A stretch of DNA of 64,000 bases from an uncultured Gelidibacter sp. (GCF_947500795.1 NZ_CANMTE010000001.1:1054001-1118000), one strand, 5' to 3'. Positions 45,075 through 54,972 are shown, counted from the first letter of the stretch. The notes: generated from the letters alone by a model not told the origin. Made by a program: numbers and translations.

Positions 45075-47684
45075 ATGAATTTTAACGATTATACCATAAA
45101 ATCACAAGAGGCCATTCAGCAAGCGCAACAACTAGCGCAGAGTTTTGGCCACCAACAAATAGAAAATGAGCATATTTTTAAGGCTATTTTTGAAGTTGAC
45201 GAAAACGTATTGCCATTCCTTCTTAAAAAATTGAATGTCAATATCAACCTATTACAACAAACCTTAGACAAGCAATTAGAAAGCTATCCTAAAGTTTCTG
45301 GAGGCGATATTATGCTGTCCAGAGAAGCCAACAAAGCACTTAATGAAGCTTCCATCATCGCAAAAAAAATGAAGGATGATTATGTGTCTATTGAACATTT
45401 GATATTAGCTGTTTTTAAATCGAACAGTAAAATTGCACAAATGCTCAAAGATCAAGGCGTCACTGAGAAAGCACTTACTGCAGGCATTGATGAATTGCGT
45501 CAAGGCGACCGTGTAACATCACAAAGCCAGGAAGACACTTATAATTCATTGAACAAATACGCCAAAAATCTTAATGAAATGGCGAAAAGCGGCAAGTTGG
45601 ACCCTATTATTGGTCGTGACGAAGAGATCCGAAGAATTCTTCAGATTTTATCGCGCCGTACAAAAAACAACCCAATTCTTGTAGGAGAACCAGGAACCGG
45701 TAAAACTGCTATTGCTGAAGGATTGGCACACCGTATTATTGATGGCGACGTCCCTGAAAACTTGAAAGACAAACAGGTTTTTGCTTTAGATATGGGAGCC
45801 TTAATTGCCGGTGCTAAATATAAAGGCGAATTTGAGGAGCGTCTAAAAGCAGTCATCAAAGAAGTGACGTCTAGCGAAGGCGATATTGTTTTATTTATTG
45901 ATGAAATCCACACTCTTGTTGGTGCTGGTGGTGGTCAAGGCGCAATGGACGCGGCGAACATCTTAAAACCTGCTTTAGCAAGAGGAGAACTTCGTGCTAT
46001 AGGAGCGACCACGCTTGATGAGTATCAAAAATATTTTGAAAAGGACAAAGCTTTGGAGCGTCGTTTCCAAAAGGTAATGGTCGATGAGCCTGATACCGAA
46101 AGCGCCATTTCTATTCTGCGAGGAATTAAGGAAAAATATGAAACCCATCATAAAGTTCGCATTAAAGACGAAGCTATTATTGGTGCTGTAGAGTTATCGC
46201 AACGTTATATTACCAACAGATTCTTACCAGACAAGGCCATTGACCTCATGGACGAGGCAGCGTCTAAATTACGTATGGAAATCAATTCCAAACCAGAAGA
46301 ATTGGATGTTTTGGATAGAAAGGTCATGCAGCTGGAAATTGAAATTGAGGCCATAAAGCGTGAGAAAGACGAAAACAAACTCAAAATATTACGTTCAGAA
46401 TTAGCGAATCTTAAAGAAGAACGCAATGAGATCAATGCAAAATGGAAAAGCGAAAAAGAAGTTGTAGATAATATTCAAATCGCGAAATCCAGCATTGAAG
46501 AATTTAAAATGGAAGCTGAACGTGCGGAACGTGACGGCGACTATGGTAAAGTAGCTGAGATACGCTATGGAAAAATCAAGGAAGCCCAAGAGCAGCTTGA
46601 AAAACTTCAAAAAGAATTACAAGCTAATCAATCTGGAAGCTCCTTAATTAAAGAGGAAGTTACCTATGAAGATATTGCAGAAGTTGTAGCTAAATGGACC
46701 GGAATTCCAGTCACAAAAATGCTACAAAGTGATAGAGAAAAACTTCTAAAATTAGAAGAGCAATTGCACAAGCGTGTGGTTGGCCAGGAAGAAGCTATTA
46801 CAGCGGTTAGTGATGCTGTTAGAAGAAGTCGCGCAGGACTGCAAAATCCGCAGAAACCGATTGGTACATTCTTATTTTTAGGAACTACCGGTGTTGGTAA
46901 AACGGAGTTGGCAAAAGCTTTGGCGGAATATCTTTTTGACGATGAAAACTCGATGACGCGTATTGACATGAGTGAATATCAGGAACGTCATAGTGTGAGC
47001 CGTTTGGTTGGTGCGCCTCCAGGATATGTAGGCTATGATGAAGGCGGACAGTTAACTGAAGCCGTTAGAAGAAAACCGTATTCTGTGGTATTGCTGGACG
47101 AAATTGAGAAAGCGCATCCTGATACCTTCAACATTTTATTGCAAGTATTAGATGAAGGTCGTTTGACAGATAATAAGGGTCGCGTTGCCGATTTTAAAAA
47201 CACGATTATCATTATGACTTCCAATATGGGAAGTTCGATAATTCAAGAGCGTTTTGAAGCCATTAAAGATATCGAAACTGCTATAGAATCGGCCAAAGTT
47301 GATGTTTTAGGATTACTGAAACAAAGTGTACGTCCGGAGTTTTTAAACAGGATTGACGACATTATTATGTTTACGCCCTTATCCAAAGAAAATATTGTGG
47401 AGATTGTCGGCCTTCAATTAAAAGGATTGACTCGCATGCTTGCGCAACAAGGCATTACTTTTGACGCTACCAATGAGGCAACGGCCTATTTAGCAGAAAA
47501 AGGTTACAACCCTGAATATGGCGCTCGACCAGTAAAACGAGTTATTCAAAAAGAGGTACTGAACGAACTCAGTAAGGAACTTCTTTCTGGGAATATTACT
47601 TCAGACAGCATTGTTCTGTTAGACTCCTTCAATGACAAACTGGTGTTTAGAAATCAGAGTCAATTGGTTGATGAAGTAGAGTAA
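45075..47684 (+). CDS. clpB: ATP-dependent disaggregase ClpB
   Basis: This 869-residue Hsp100 protein dissolves protein aggregates with DnaK. The Clp N-domain covers residues 1-145. AAA domain 1 has Walker A GEPGTGKT (204-211) and Walker B VLFIDEIHT. A coiled-coil M-domain lies at about 405-530 (ELDVLDRKVMQLEIEIEAIKRE and on), which separates ClpB from ClpA and ClpC. AAA domain 2 has Walker A GTTGVGKT (603-610) and VVLLDEIEKAHP. The C-terminal D2 small domain is complete (GYNPEYGARPVKRVIQ). It is a single gene with a terminator about 80 bases downstream. Confidence 0.97.
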   Translation: MNFNDYTIKSQEAIQQAQQLAQSFGHQQIENEHIFKAIFEVDENVLPFLLKKLNVNINLLQQTLDKQLESYPKVSGGDIMLSREANKALNEASIIAKKMKDDYVSIEHLILAVFKSNSKIAQMLKDQGVTEKALTAGIDELRQGDRVTSQSQEDTYNSLNKYAKNLNEMAKSGKLDPIIGRDEEIRRILQILSRRTKNNPILVGEPGTGKTAIAEGLAHRIIDGDVPENLKDKQVFALDMGALIAGAKYKGEFEERLKAVIKEVTSSEGDIVLFIDEIHTLVGAGGGQGAMDAANILKPALARGELRAIGATTLDEYQKYFEKDKALERRFQKVMVDEPDTESAISILRGIKEKYETHHKVRIKDEAIIGAVELSQRYITNRFLPDKAIDLMDEAASKLRMEINSKPEELDVLDRKVMQLEIEIEAIKREKDENKLKILRSELANLKEERNEINAKWKSEKEVVDNIQIAKSSIEEFKMEAERAERDGDYGKVAEIRYGKIKEAQEQLEKLQKELQANQSGSSLIKEEVTYEDIAEVVAKWTGIPVTKMLQSDREKLLKLEEQLHKRVVGQEEAITAVSDAVRRSRAGLQNPQKPIGTFLFLGTTGVGKTELAKALAEYLFDDENSMTRIDMSEYQERHSVSRLVGAPPGYVGYDEGGQLTEAVRRKPYSVVLLDEIEKAHPDTFNILLQVLDEGRLTDNKGRVADFKNTIIIMTSNMGSSIIQERFEAIKDIETAIESAKVDVLGLLKQSVRPEFLNRIDDIIMFTPLSKENIVEIVGLQLKGLTRMLAQQGITFDATNEATAYLAEKGYNPEYGARPVKRVIQKEVLNELSKELLSGNITSDSIVLLDSFNDKLVFRNQSQLVDEVE

Positions 47685-48192
47685 CGCATCATGTTGACAG
47701 ATACCTGTCGGCATAAAAAAGACTAATTAGATTTTTATAATTAGTGATTGGTTGGTTAGGAACAGCACAAGTCTTGAAAAAGATGCGTGCTGTTTTTTTT
47801 TGCGATGAAATTAAAGAATTGAGCCTTCCATGGTAATTTTGTAATTGCTATAGCGACAAATATCCAAGCAACCAAATAATTAAGAAATCGACCCTAGCTT
47901 ACCTGTTATTGATATTGCAAAATCACCCTGTTTAAGCATTTTTATAATGTTAAACATATTATAAATGTAGCTAAATTCTGAATTAATCTTGTTCTTTTTG
48001 TAGTGGTGACACGTTATTATTAAACATCTATCTATTCTTTTAAGAACACACAATTATCACTAGAAACCTCATTAAAAGATAATTAAAAAATTAAAGAAAA
48101 TTATTTGTTACCGTTCATCTAAAAAATTGAAATAAACTTAGAAAAAATAACCGTTTATCGTACTTTTACGACACTTAACCTAATAAATTGTT
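47685..48192. other. Intergenic region between clpB and deoC
   Basis: These 508 bases contain a small GACAG/CTGTC hairpin just after clpB, the clpB terminator, and then about 390 AT-rich bases up to deoC. A weak -7-like TACTTTTA lies near 48161. No coding frame or known RNA was recognised. Confidence 0.5.
47761..47801 (+). terminator. Intrinsic terminator of clpB
   Basis: AACAGCAC (47761-47768) pairs with GTGCTGTT (47787-47794), followed by nine T (47793-47801). Confidence 0.82.
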
Positions 48193-48849
48193 ATGGACAT
48201 CAATAAACATATTGAACATACGCTGCTAAATCCGAGCACAACCGAAAGACAAATCATCGACCTTTGTAATGATGCTGAAAAATTTAAGTTTCACGCGGTT
48301 TGCGTTAGTAGTTGTTATGTTTCATTGGCCCAACAATTACTTGCGGAATCTGCAGTAAAAATTGTATCAGTCGTTGGATTTCCTTTAGGATCTATGTCGA
48401 CAGAAGCCAAGGTTTTTGAGGCTAAAAATGCAATTAAAGATGGTGCCGATGAAATCGATATGGTTATTAATATCGGTCTATTGAGAAGCAAAAACTATGT
48501 GGCCGTATTTAAAGACCTTTCTGATGTTAAGTTGGCTATTGGTGATGTTCCGCTAAAAGTTATTCTTGAGATCAGTGATCTTTCTAAAAATGAAATCGTA
48601 AAAGCGTGTGAAATTTGTGTAGACGCAAAAGTAGATTTTATCAAGACCTCAACAGGTTTTTCTAAAAGCGGCGCCACACTTACTGCAGTTAAGATTATCA
48701 AAAAGATTGTTAAAGATAAAGCCCGAATCAAAGCTTCAGGTGGCATTAAAGATTTGGAAACCGCAATCAAATATATCGAAGCTGGCGCTGACAGAATCGG
48801 TACCTCTTCTGGCGTTGCAATGATGACAGGCAAAACTGTTAAAGCCTAA
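48193..48849 (+). CDS. deoC: Deoxyribose-phosphate aldolase
   Basis: This 218-residue class I aldolase splits 2-deoxyribose 5-phosphate to acetaldehyde and glyceraldehyde 3-phosphate. The Schiff-base lysine is in [16 protein letters not shown]. Other family segments are [46 protein letters not shown] and [14 protein letters not shown]. It opens an operon with deoD (35-base gap) and a histidine phosphatase (24-base gap), a nucleoside salvage set. Confidence 0.96.
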   Translation: MDINKHIEHTLLNPSTTERQIIDLCNDAEKFKFHAVCVSSCYVSLAQQLLAESAVKIVSVVGFPLGSMSTEAKVFEAKNAIKDGADEIDMVINIGLLRSKNYVAVFKDLSDVKLAIGDVPLKVILEISDLSKNEIVKACEICVDAKVDFIKTSTGFSKSGATLTAVKIIKKIVKDKARIKASGGIKDLETAIKYIEAGADRIGTSSGVAMMTGKTVKA

Positions 48850-48884
48850 AATTAATTTATATCTTTAGGGTTTTAACACACCCC

Positions 48885-49583
48885 ATGAGTATACATATTG
48901 CTGCTAAAAAAGGAGAAATTGCAGAAACAATTCTTCTCCCAGGAGATCCATTACGAGCAAAATGGATTGCCACTGAATATTTTGAATCACCTAAACTCTT
49001 TAATGATGTAAGGGGCATGTACGGTTATACCGGCACTTATAAAGGTAAACCCATCTCTACAATGGGCACAGGAATGGGCGTACCCAGCATTAGCCTTTAT
49101 GCTCATGAACTGATTACTGAATATGGTGTCAAAAACTTAATACGAGTTGGCAGCGCAGGATCATACCAAAAAGACATCAAAATAAGGGATATCGTATTGG
49201 CCATGGCGGCTTCTTCTACCTCAGGCGTAAACAAATTACGATTTGGTGGTGCTGATTATGCGCCGACGGCCAATTTTGCACTCTTTAATAAAGCTATGGA
49301 GGTTGCAAAAACCAAGAACATCACCATAAAAGCTGGCAATGTCTTAACCAGTGATGAGTTTTATAATGATGATGAAGAAGCTTATAAAAAATGGTCTGAA
49401 TTTGGAGTGCTATGTGTAGAAATGGAAACCTCCGGACTTTATACAGTGGCTGCCAAGCACAGAGTGAATGCTTTAAGCATTTTGACCATTTCCGATTCTT
49501 TGGTCACGGGTGAACACACAACTGCTGAGGAAAGAGAAAGTACTTTTAAAGAAATGATTGAAATTGCACTCGAATTAGCGTAA
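48885..49583 (+). CDS. deoD: Purine-nucleoside phosphorylase DeoD
   Basis: This 232-residue protein is a high-molecular-mass type purine-nucleoside phosphorylase. It phosphorolyses purine (deoxy)ribonucleosides to base and (deoxy)ribose 1-phosphate. Family motifs are [50 protein letters not shown] and [11 protein letters not shown]. It works just before DeoC through a phosphopentomutase that is not in the window. It sits in the middle of the deoC-deoD-phosphatase operon. Confidence 0.95.
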   Translation: MSIHIAAKKGEIAETILLPGDPLRAKWIATEYFESPKLFNDVRGMYGYTGTYKGKPISTMGTGMGVPSISLYAHELITEYGVKNLIRVGSAGSYQKDIKIRDIVLAMAASSTSGVNKLRFGGADYAPTANFALFNKAMEVAKTKNITIKAGNVLTSDEFYNDDEEAYKKWSEFGVLCVEMETSGLYTVAAKHRVNALSILTISDSLVTGEHTTAEERESTFKEMIEIALELA

Positions 49584-49607
49584 ATTAACACTCTGATACC
49601 TTCTCTT

Positions 49608-50117
49608 ATGTTTCGATCTTTTATAATTGTTTGCTTTACACTGTTCTCTTTAAATAGTTTTTCCCAATCGAAAAGCGCCACAGAAACCACGACCTACTAT
49701 TTTATTCGTCATGCCGAAAAAGACCGCAGTGACACTTCTGAGAAAGATCCACACTTAACCGAAGTAGGTCATCAAAGAGCTCAAAATTGGAGTTCAATCT
49801 TTCAACACATTTCTTTTGACGCTGTCTATTCAACCAATTACCATCGCACCAAAGAAACAGGTCAACCCACTGCAGAAAAAAACAATCTTGAAATCACCAT
49901 TTACAATACGAATACTTATTTTGATGAGGATTTCAAATCAGCTACAAAAGGCAAGACAGTCCTCGTGGTAGGCCATAGCAATACCATTCCGGAATTTGTT
50001 AACGCTGTGATTGGTTCAGAGAAATACGAACATATAGATGACGGCAACAATGGCAACCTCTATATTGTGACTTTAATTGGTGAGACAGTAAATGATATCG
50101 TGCTCACAATTAATTAA
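49608..50117 (+). CDS. Secreted histidine phosphatase (phosphoglycerate mutase-like)
   Basis: This 169-residue protein has a signal peptide (about 1-20, ending NSFSQ) and a compact histidine phosphatase domain. The phospho-accepting His is in FIRHAEK, followed by LTEVGHQRA, STNYHRTKETGQPTA and the second catalytic His in VVGHSNT. It resembles small SixA-like or general phosphomonoesterases rather than glycolytic mutase. It is last in the deo operon and could release phosphate from nucleotides outside the cytoplasm, feeding nucleoside salvage. It overlaps the convergent lipoprotein gene by 8 bases. Confidence 0.88.
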   Translation: MFRSFIIVCFTLFSLNSFSQSKSATETTTYYFIRHAEKDRSDTSEKDPHLTEVGHQRAQNWSSIFQHISFDAVYSTNYHRTKETGQPTAEKNNLEITIYNTNTYFDEDFKSATKGKTVLVVGHSNTIPEFVNAVIGSEKYEHIDDGNNGNLYIVTLIGETVNDIVLTIN

Positions 50118-50871
50118 GCGGCTCTACAACTACATTTTGGAGCTCTATTTTTGAAAGAAGTTCAAGTTCATCCTTGTTAAACATCAAACCTATATCTTCA
50201 AAATTGAAATCCAACTGCGTTGATTTGTAATTGTTATAATCCACAAAACGCAAGCCATTCACTACCCTATCGTTATAAGCTTCTCTAAAACGATAGCCCA
50301 TTCCCTCAAGTTCCTCATAAGAATAGGCCAGATAATCTACGTGATAAGAAGTCTTGTCAATCCAATATAAAAACTCATCCTCATAATCTTCACCCCCGCC
50401 GTCTTCAGAAAAAGTGACCTTTATTTTATGATAGTCTTTACCTTTTATGGCTTCCGTTCCCAAATATTCTTTATGCACAGCCTTCCCATCTAAACCATAA
50501 GGAAGTACTGAAAAATAATGTACAGAATTGACTGAAGCGCTATATAGTGACACCAGTGAATCCGATAGTTCTACTTTCACATCACGTTGATAGCGTTCAA
50601 ATCCGTCGTTGTTCAGCACATCCTTAATCTGAGATACTGAATCTTTTAAATAACGTTCCAATTGAAATTTGCCGCCTTTTCGATGTGCCTTGTAATGGAT
50701 GTCCCTAAAATCAAAACTAATATTGGAATACTTAAAAACATCGCCTCCAGCAACTTCTATGGATTTTGCAATGATCTCTTCAGCAGATTCAGTTGCAATG
50801 TTTTCCTTTTTCTCTTGCTTACAATTGAAAAGCGTTAACAGTAGGGTTAAAAAGAGAGCGTTTCGTAACAT
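50110..50871 (-). CDS. DUF6503-like lipoprotein
   Basis: This 253-residue lipoprotein starts at ATG 50871 (MLRNALFLTLLLTLFNC, Cys17); the nine upstream residues in frame are lysine-rich and not needed. The mature part is a single beta-rich domain (GGDVFKYSNISFDFRDIHY, HKIKVTFSEDGGGEDYEDEF, YWIDKTSYHVDYLAYSY), which matches outer-membrane-lipoprotein-sorting-like proteins and, I believe, DUF6503. The role is unknown. Its tail overlaps the phosphatase gene by 8 bases on the other strand. Confidence 0.78.
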   Translation of the reverse strand: MLRNALFLTLLLTLFNCKQEKKENIATESAEEIIAKSIEVAGGDVFKYSNISFDFRDIHYKAHRKGGKFQLERYLKDSVSQIKDVLNNDGFERYQRDVKVELSDSLVSLYSASVNSVHYFSVLPYGLDGKAVHKEYLGTEAIKGKDYHKIKVTFSEDGGGEDYEDEFLYWIDKTSYHVDYLAYSYEELEGMGYRFREAYNDRVVNGLRFVDYNNYKSTQLDFNFEDIGLMFNKDELELLSKIELQNVVVEPLN

Positions 50872-50946
50872 ATTATTTTTTTTTATATGAATTAGCAAAT
50901 TTAAAGATTACAGATGGGTCTTCTTTAAAAGTTATCGTAAATGTTT

Positions 50947-50954
50947 TACCTTTG
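50947..50954 (+). promoter_or_regulatory. -7 box of smpB, giving an almost leaderless transcript
   Basis: TACCTTTG fits TAnnTTTG and ends only 8 bases before ATG 50962. A T-rich stretch lies at the -33 position. The box overlaps the in-frame ATG at 50941, so that upstream codon cannot be the start. Confidence 0.6.
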
Positions 50955-50961
50955 GCTTCCT

Positions 50962-51420
50962 ATGCAGAAAAACATTAACATACAAAATAGAAAAGCCCGG
51001 TTCCACTATGAACTGATGGATAAATATATAGCTGGCATCGTTTTAACGGGTACAGAAATAAAATCTATTAGAAGCGGTAAAGCTTCGATTGCTGAAAGTT
51101 TTTGTGAATTTAATGAAAAAGGTGAGCTTTTTGTCATCAACATGAACATTGAAGAGTATGCATTTGGAAATTACTACAACCACAGGCCAAAAGCTGAGCG
51201 CAAACTTCTGTTGAATAAAAGGGAGCTCAAATCCTTACATAAGGATGTTCAAACGAAAGGGTTTGCAATTATTCCACTACGCTTATTTATTAATGATAGA
51301 GGATTTGCTAAAGTAGAAATCGCTTTAGGAAAAGGTAAAAAACTCTACGATAAGCGAGATACCATTAGAGATCGTGAGAATAAAATCAACCTGGACAGGA
51401 TTAAAAAAATCTACAAATAA
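50962..51420 (+). CDS. smpB: SsrA-binding protein SmpB
   Basis: This 152-residue protein binds tmRNA and brings it to stalled ribosomes for trans-translation. Family segments are INIQNRKARFHYELMD, GIVLTGTEIKSIRSGKASI, ESFCEFN, YNHRPKAERKLLLNK and ALGKGKKLYDKRDTI, plus the basic C-terminal tail. The start at 50962 is chosen because the -7 promoter box overlaps the upstream ATG. tmRNA itself was not found nearby. Confidence 0.96.
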   Translation: MQKNINIQNRKARFHYELMDKYIAGIVLTGTEIKSIRSGKASIAESFCEFNEKGELFVINMNIEEYAFGNYYNHRPKAERKLLLNKRELKSLHKDVQTKGFAIIPLRLFINDRGFAKVEIALGKGKKLYDKRDTIRDRENKINLDRIKKIYK

Positions 51421-51492
51421 GTAGTTTCCTTAAACAACAATGGGAATCAATAATTTAAGATTGTTATAACAAGCAAGCGTCCTTTTTATAGT

Positions 51493-51500
51493 TAAGTTTG
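51493..51500 (+). promoter_or_regulatory. -7 promoter box of the DUF5686 gene
   Basis: TAAGTTTG fits TAnnTTTG, 62 bases before the ATG at 51562. Confidence 0.4.
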
Positions 51501-51561
51501 AAAGACCTATGAATTGCGATTCCATAAGAATCAACGTAATGAGGCAATTAAAACTAACTAA

Positions 51562-54042
51562 ATGACCAAAAATCTACTCACGCTTTTTTTTGTTTTTCTC
51601 AGTTTTCAAGCGTTTTCACAACTCAAAGGACGCATTACCGATCAAAATAACAGCCCACTACCTTTTGTGAATGTTTATATCGAAAACTCCTTTACAGGAA
51701 CCACCAGTAATGATGAAGGCTATTATGAACTCAACCTCAGCAAACCTGACACTTACACCATTGTCTTCCAGTTTTTAGGCTATAAAACAGTTAAAAAAGA
51801 AGTCGAGATAACGCAATTTCCCTATCAATTAAATGCTACACTTAGTGAAGAGCAAATTTCACTAAATGAAGTGGTGATTAACGCTGATGAAAATCCGGCA
51901 GATATCATCATGAAAAAAGCCATCGCTTCTCGGAAAGCAAATCTGGAAAAGATAAATGCCTTTAAAGCAGATTTTTATTCCCGCGGATTGATTCGGATAA
52001 AAAATGCGCCTGAAAAGTTTTTTGGACAAGAAATGGACGATTTTCTAATAGGATTGGATTCGACAAGAAGTGGTATTTTATATTTATCTGAAACCATCTC
52101 AGAAATTGAATACCTACGCCCAAATAAACTCAAGGAAAAAATTATCGCTTCAAAAGTTAGTGGAGACAATAACGGTTTCAGTTTTAACACAGCGAGTGAT
52201 GTCGATTTCAATTTTTATAACAACACTGTTGAATTGGGAAATCAAATCATTTCGCCAATTGCGGATTATGCTTTTAATTATTACAAGTATAAATTGGAAG
52301 GTGTTTTTTATGATGATAAAGGCAACCTCATCAACAAAATTAAGGTGATTCCGAGACGTGAAAACGATCGTATTTTTTCAGGAACCATCTATATTGTGGA
52401 CAACCAATGGACTATTTATGCTTTGGAACTCGACATTACAGGGATTCAGGCACAAATTCCGCCAGCGGAAGTGATCACCATCACACAAAATTTCTCTTAC
52501 TCTGATAAAGATCAACTTTGGGTCATCATTTCTCAGGGCATTGATTTTAGTTATTCCATGTTCGGTTTTAAAGGCGATGGACGCTACACAGCGGTTTATA
52601 GCAATTATAACTTCACTCCAGAACTCACAAAAAAATCATTCGGTAAGGAGATTTTATCATTTGCGAATGAAGCCAATAAAAAGGATTCCACCTATTGGAA
52701 AAGCATTCGGCCTGTGCCTTTAACTGACGAAGAAATCAGTGATTATTTAATAAAAGACAGTATTCAGACGGTTAGAGAATCAAAACCCTATCTCGATTCT
52801 ATCGATGCCAAGAACAATCACTTTAAACTCCGAAACATAGTATTCGGTTATAGTCATCGCAATTCTTTTGAAGATTGGTCTATGGGCTATAGTTCACCGC
52901 TCTCCGATTTTCAGTTCAATACCGTTCAGGGTTATAATTCAAAATTAAATTTTTATTATCGAAAAAATGAAGACGAGTTCCGTCGGTACTTTTCTGCTAA
53001 TGCAACCTTTCAATATGGCGTATCGGATGAGCGTTTAAGAGCTACAGCATCTTTCAGATACAAATTCAACAACATTAGTAAACCGTTTTTGACTCTTTCA
53101 GGCGGTGTACAAACACAACAATTTAATGAAGCGCAACCGATTTCACCACTGGTAAATTCAGTAAGTTCCTTGTTTTTTGAGAACAATTATCTGAAGCTCT
53201 ATGACAAGAGTTTTGCAGAAGTGGGCTACTCTCAAGAAATATCGAATGGCATTAACTTGTACAGCAACTTGGCTTATGAGCGACGCAAAGCCTTGGTAAA
53301 CACTACAGATCAAGTGTTTCTCAATGATCAGAACGACATTTACTCGAGTAACAATCCTCGAAACCCGAACGCTTTTGGTATTCCTGCTTTTGACACGCAC
53401 CATATTCTAAAATTTAACCTCAATGCGCGTTTCAATTTTGGACAGGACTATTTGAGTTATCCGGACAGTAAGGTTAATATTCCAAATAGCAGTTACCCAA
53501 CACTTTTTGTAGGGTATGAAAAGGGATTTTCTGCTTCAGAAAATCAGTATAATTTCGATCAGGTTAAAGTCCGATTGACGCAACGTTTTAATATAGGAAA
53601 CAAAGGCGATTTTAAATACAACGTTAAGGCTGGGACATTTTTTAACGCAGATGACATCGGTTTCATGGATTATTACCATCCTAATGGAAATCAAACCCAC
53701 ATTGGAACATCAAGCACTTATTTAAACGTGTTCAACAATTTGCCGTATTACGCCCTGAGCACCAACAATTCTTATTTAGAAATGCACGCCGAACATGATT
53801 TCAAAGGTTTAATTTTAAGCAGGGTGCCATTGATCAACAAATTGAATTACAACCTAGTAATTGGCGCACATGCATTTTCAACAGAACATCAAAAACCGTA
53901 TCAGGAGTTTTCTATTGGTATTGACAACATCGGTTTTAAGAAATTCAGATTTTTAAGAGTTGATTATGTGCGTTCTTATCAAAACGGGTATCAAGGTGAC
54001 GCTGTGATATTTGGGTTGAAGTTTCTAAATATTATTGAATAA
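51562..54042 (+). CDS. DUF5686 outer-membrane protein with CarboxypepD_reg-like domain
   Basis: This 826-residue protein has a signal peptide (about 1-19), an N-terminal CarboxypepD_reg-like domain (about 20-105; LKGRITDQNNSPLPFVNVYI, then SNDEGYYELNL), and a long DUF5686 region. The last 350 or so residues alternate polar and aromatic residues in strands and end in Glu after FGLKFLNII, as expected for an outer-membrane beta-barrel. The family has no established function; it lacks a TonB plug. It is a single gene followed by a repeat island. Confidence 0.9.
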   Translation: MTKNLLTLFFVFLSFQAFSQLKGRITDQNNSPLPFVNVYIENSFTGTTSNDEGYYELNLSKPDTYTIVFQFLGYKTVKKEVEITQFPYQLNATLSEEQISLNEVVINADENPADIIMKKAIASRKANLEKINAFKADFYSRGLIRIKNAPEKFFGQEMDDFLIGLDSTRSGILYLSETISEIEYLRPNKLKEKIIASKVSGDNNGFSFNTASDVDFNFYNNTVELGNQIISPIADYAFNYYKYKLEGVFYDDKGNLINKIKVIPRRENDRIFSGTIYIVDNQWTIYALELDITGIQAQIPPAEVITITQNFSYSDKDQLWVIISQGIDFSYSMFGFKGDGRYTAVYSNYNFTPELTKKSFGKEILSFANEANKKDSTYWKSIRPVPLTDEEISDYLIKDSIQTVRESKPYLDSIDAKNNHFKLRNIVFGYSHRNSFEDWSMGYSSPLSDFQFNTVQGYNSKLNFYYRKNEDEFRRYFSANATFQYGVSDERLRATASFRYKFNNISKPFLTLSGGVQTQQFNEAQPISPLVNSVSSLFFENNYLKLYDKSFAEVGYSQEISNGINLYSNLAYERRKALVNTTDQVFLNDQNDIYSSNNPRNPNAFGIPAFDTHHILKFNLNARFNFGQDYLSYPDSKVNIPNSSYPTLFVGYEKGFSASENQYNFDQVKVRLTQRFNIGNKGDFKYNVKAGTFFNADDIGFMDYYHPNGNQTHIGTSSTYLNVFNNLPYYALSTNNSYLEMHAEHDFKGLILSRVPLINKLNYNLVIGAHAFSTEHQKPYQEFSIGIDNIGFKKFRFLRVDYVRSYQNGYQGDAVIFGLKFLNIIE

Positions 54043-54099
54043 TTTGGCAACCTCGAGTTTATTCCAAGAGTGTATCGATTGAAAAATGTCACCCACCTT

Positions 54100-54150
54100 G
54101 TCACTTCGAGTGTTTTTCAAGACCCTCAGGGATTGGAAAATGTATCGAGA
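54100..54150. repeat. Inverted partner of the 56-bp repeat
   Basis: The ends match the reverse complement of the units at 54191-54302. The left end is GTCACTTCGAGTGTTTT, against GTCAGTTCGAGTGTTTT in the units, and the right end is AAAATGTATCGAGA. The centre differs and carries its own small hairpin (ACCCT/AGGG). The result is a large imperfect palindrome downstream of the DUF5686 gene. Confidence 0.75.
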
Positions 54151-54190
54151 AGCTAACAAAGAAATAATCAAAATCTACATGAACACGGTT

Positions 54191-54302
54191 CTCGATACAT
54201 TTTAAACAGCTTTCATTCTGAAGCTATTTAAAACACTCGAACTGACCTCGATACACTTTAAACAGCTTTCATTCTGAAGCTATTCAAAACACTCGAACTG
54301 AC
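54191..54302. repeat. Two adjacent copies of a 56-bp repeat
   Basis: Unit 1 (54191-54246) and unit 2 (54247-54302) are directly adjacent and differ at only two positions, both T to C. Each starts CTCGATACA and ends AACACTCGAACTGAC. Each contains an internal hairpin, AGCTTTCATTCTGAAGCT. The character is that of a REP/BIME-like intergenic element. No gene lies within it. Confidence 0.9.
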
Positions 54303-54330
54303 ATGATTTGATTTATTTTAAATGAAGGGC

Positions 54331-54972
54331 TTAATTTTTATCTTCCAATAGTGGCACAAATCGGAACTCACCAAATTCATGTTTCTCAAAATCTTTTGGT
54401 CCTTTTCTGATAAACAAAGTCATGGTTTGCACCTGATCTCCAACAGGAATTACCAATCGGCCACCAATTTTCAACTGACTCATCAAAGGTTTTGGAACAA
54501 ATGGCGCTCCTGCCGTTACAATAATACTATCATATGGAGCCTCTTCCTTCAATCCTTTATAACCATCACCAAAAATGAGTTTTTTAGGACGATAGCCAAG
54601 TTTCGGCAAGAATTTACTCGTGATTTTAAACAACTCCAATTGACGTTCAATACTATAGACCTTCGCGCCCAACTCGCATAAAACTGCGGTTTGGTAGCCA
54701 CTTCCTGTGCCTATTTCAAGAACATTATCTCCAGGTTTAATCTGCATTAGTTCCGTTTGAAAGGCTACAGTATAAGGTTGCGAGATAGTTTGATCAGCCG
54801 CAATAGGGAATGCTTTATCTTGATACGCATGATCCAAAAAGCTAGAATCCATAAATAGATGTCTTGGAATTTTACCGATTGCTTTAAGCACTTTTTCATC
54901 AGTAATTCCCTTATCCTTTACAATGCCAACAAGTTGCTGGCGCAAGCCTTTATGTTTAAATGTATCTTTCAA
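54331..54972 (-). CDS. pcm: Protein-L-isoaspartate O-methyltransferase
   Basis: This 213-residue enzyme methylates isoaspartyl residues in aged proteins with S-adenosylmethionine and so starts their repair. The SAM motif VLEIGTGSGYQTAVL is clear, and so are the pre-motif DQTISQPYTVAFQTEL, the segment VYSIER and the post-motif IIVTAGAPFVPKPLM. Length matches the family. It is a single gene between the repeat island and the divergent Gfo/Idh/MocA gene. Confidence 0.95.
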   Translation of the reverse strand: MKDTFKHKGLRQQLVGIVKDKGITDEKVLKAIGKIPRHLFMDSSFLDHAYQDKAFPIAADQTISQPYTVAFQTELMQIKPGDNVLEIGTGSGYQTAVLCELGAKVYSIERQLELFKITSKFLPKLGYRPKKLIFGDGYKGLKEEAPYDSIIVTAGAPFVPKPLMSQLKIGGRLVIPVGDQVQTMTLFIRKGPKDFEKHEFGEFRFVPLLEDKN

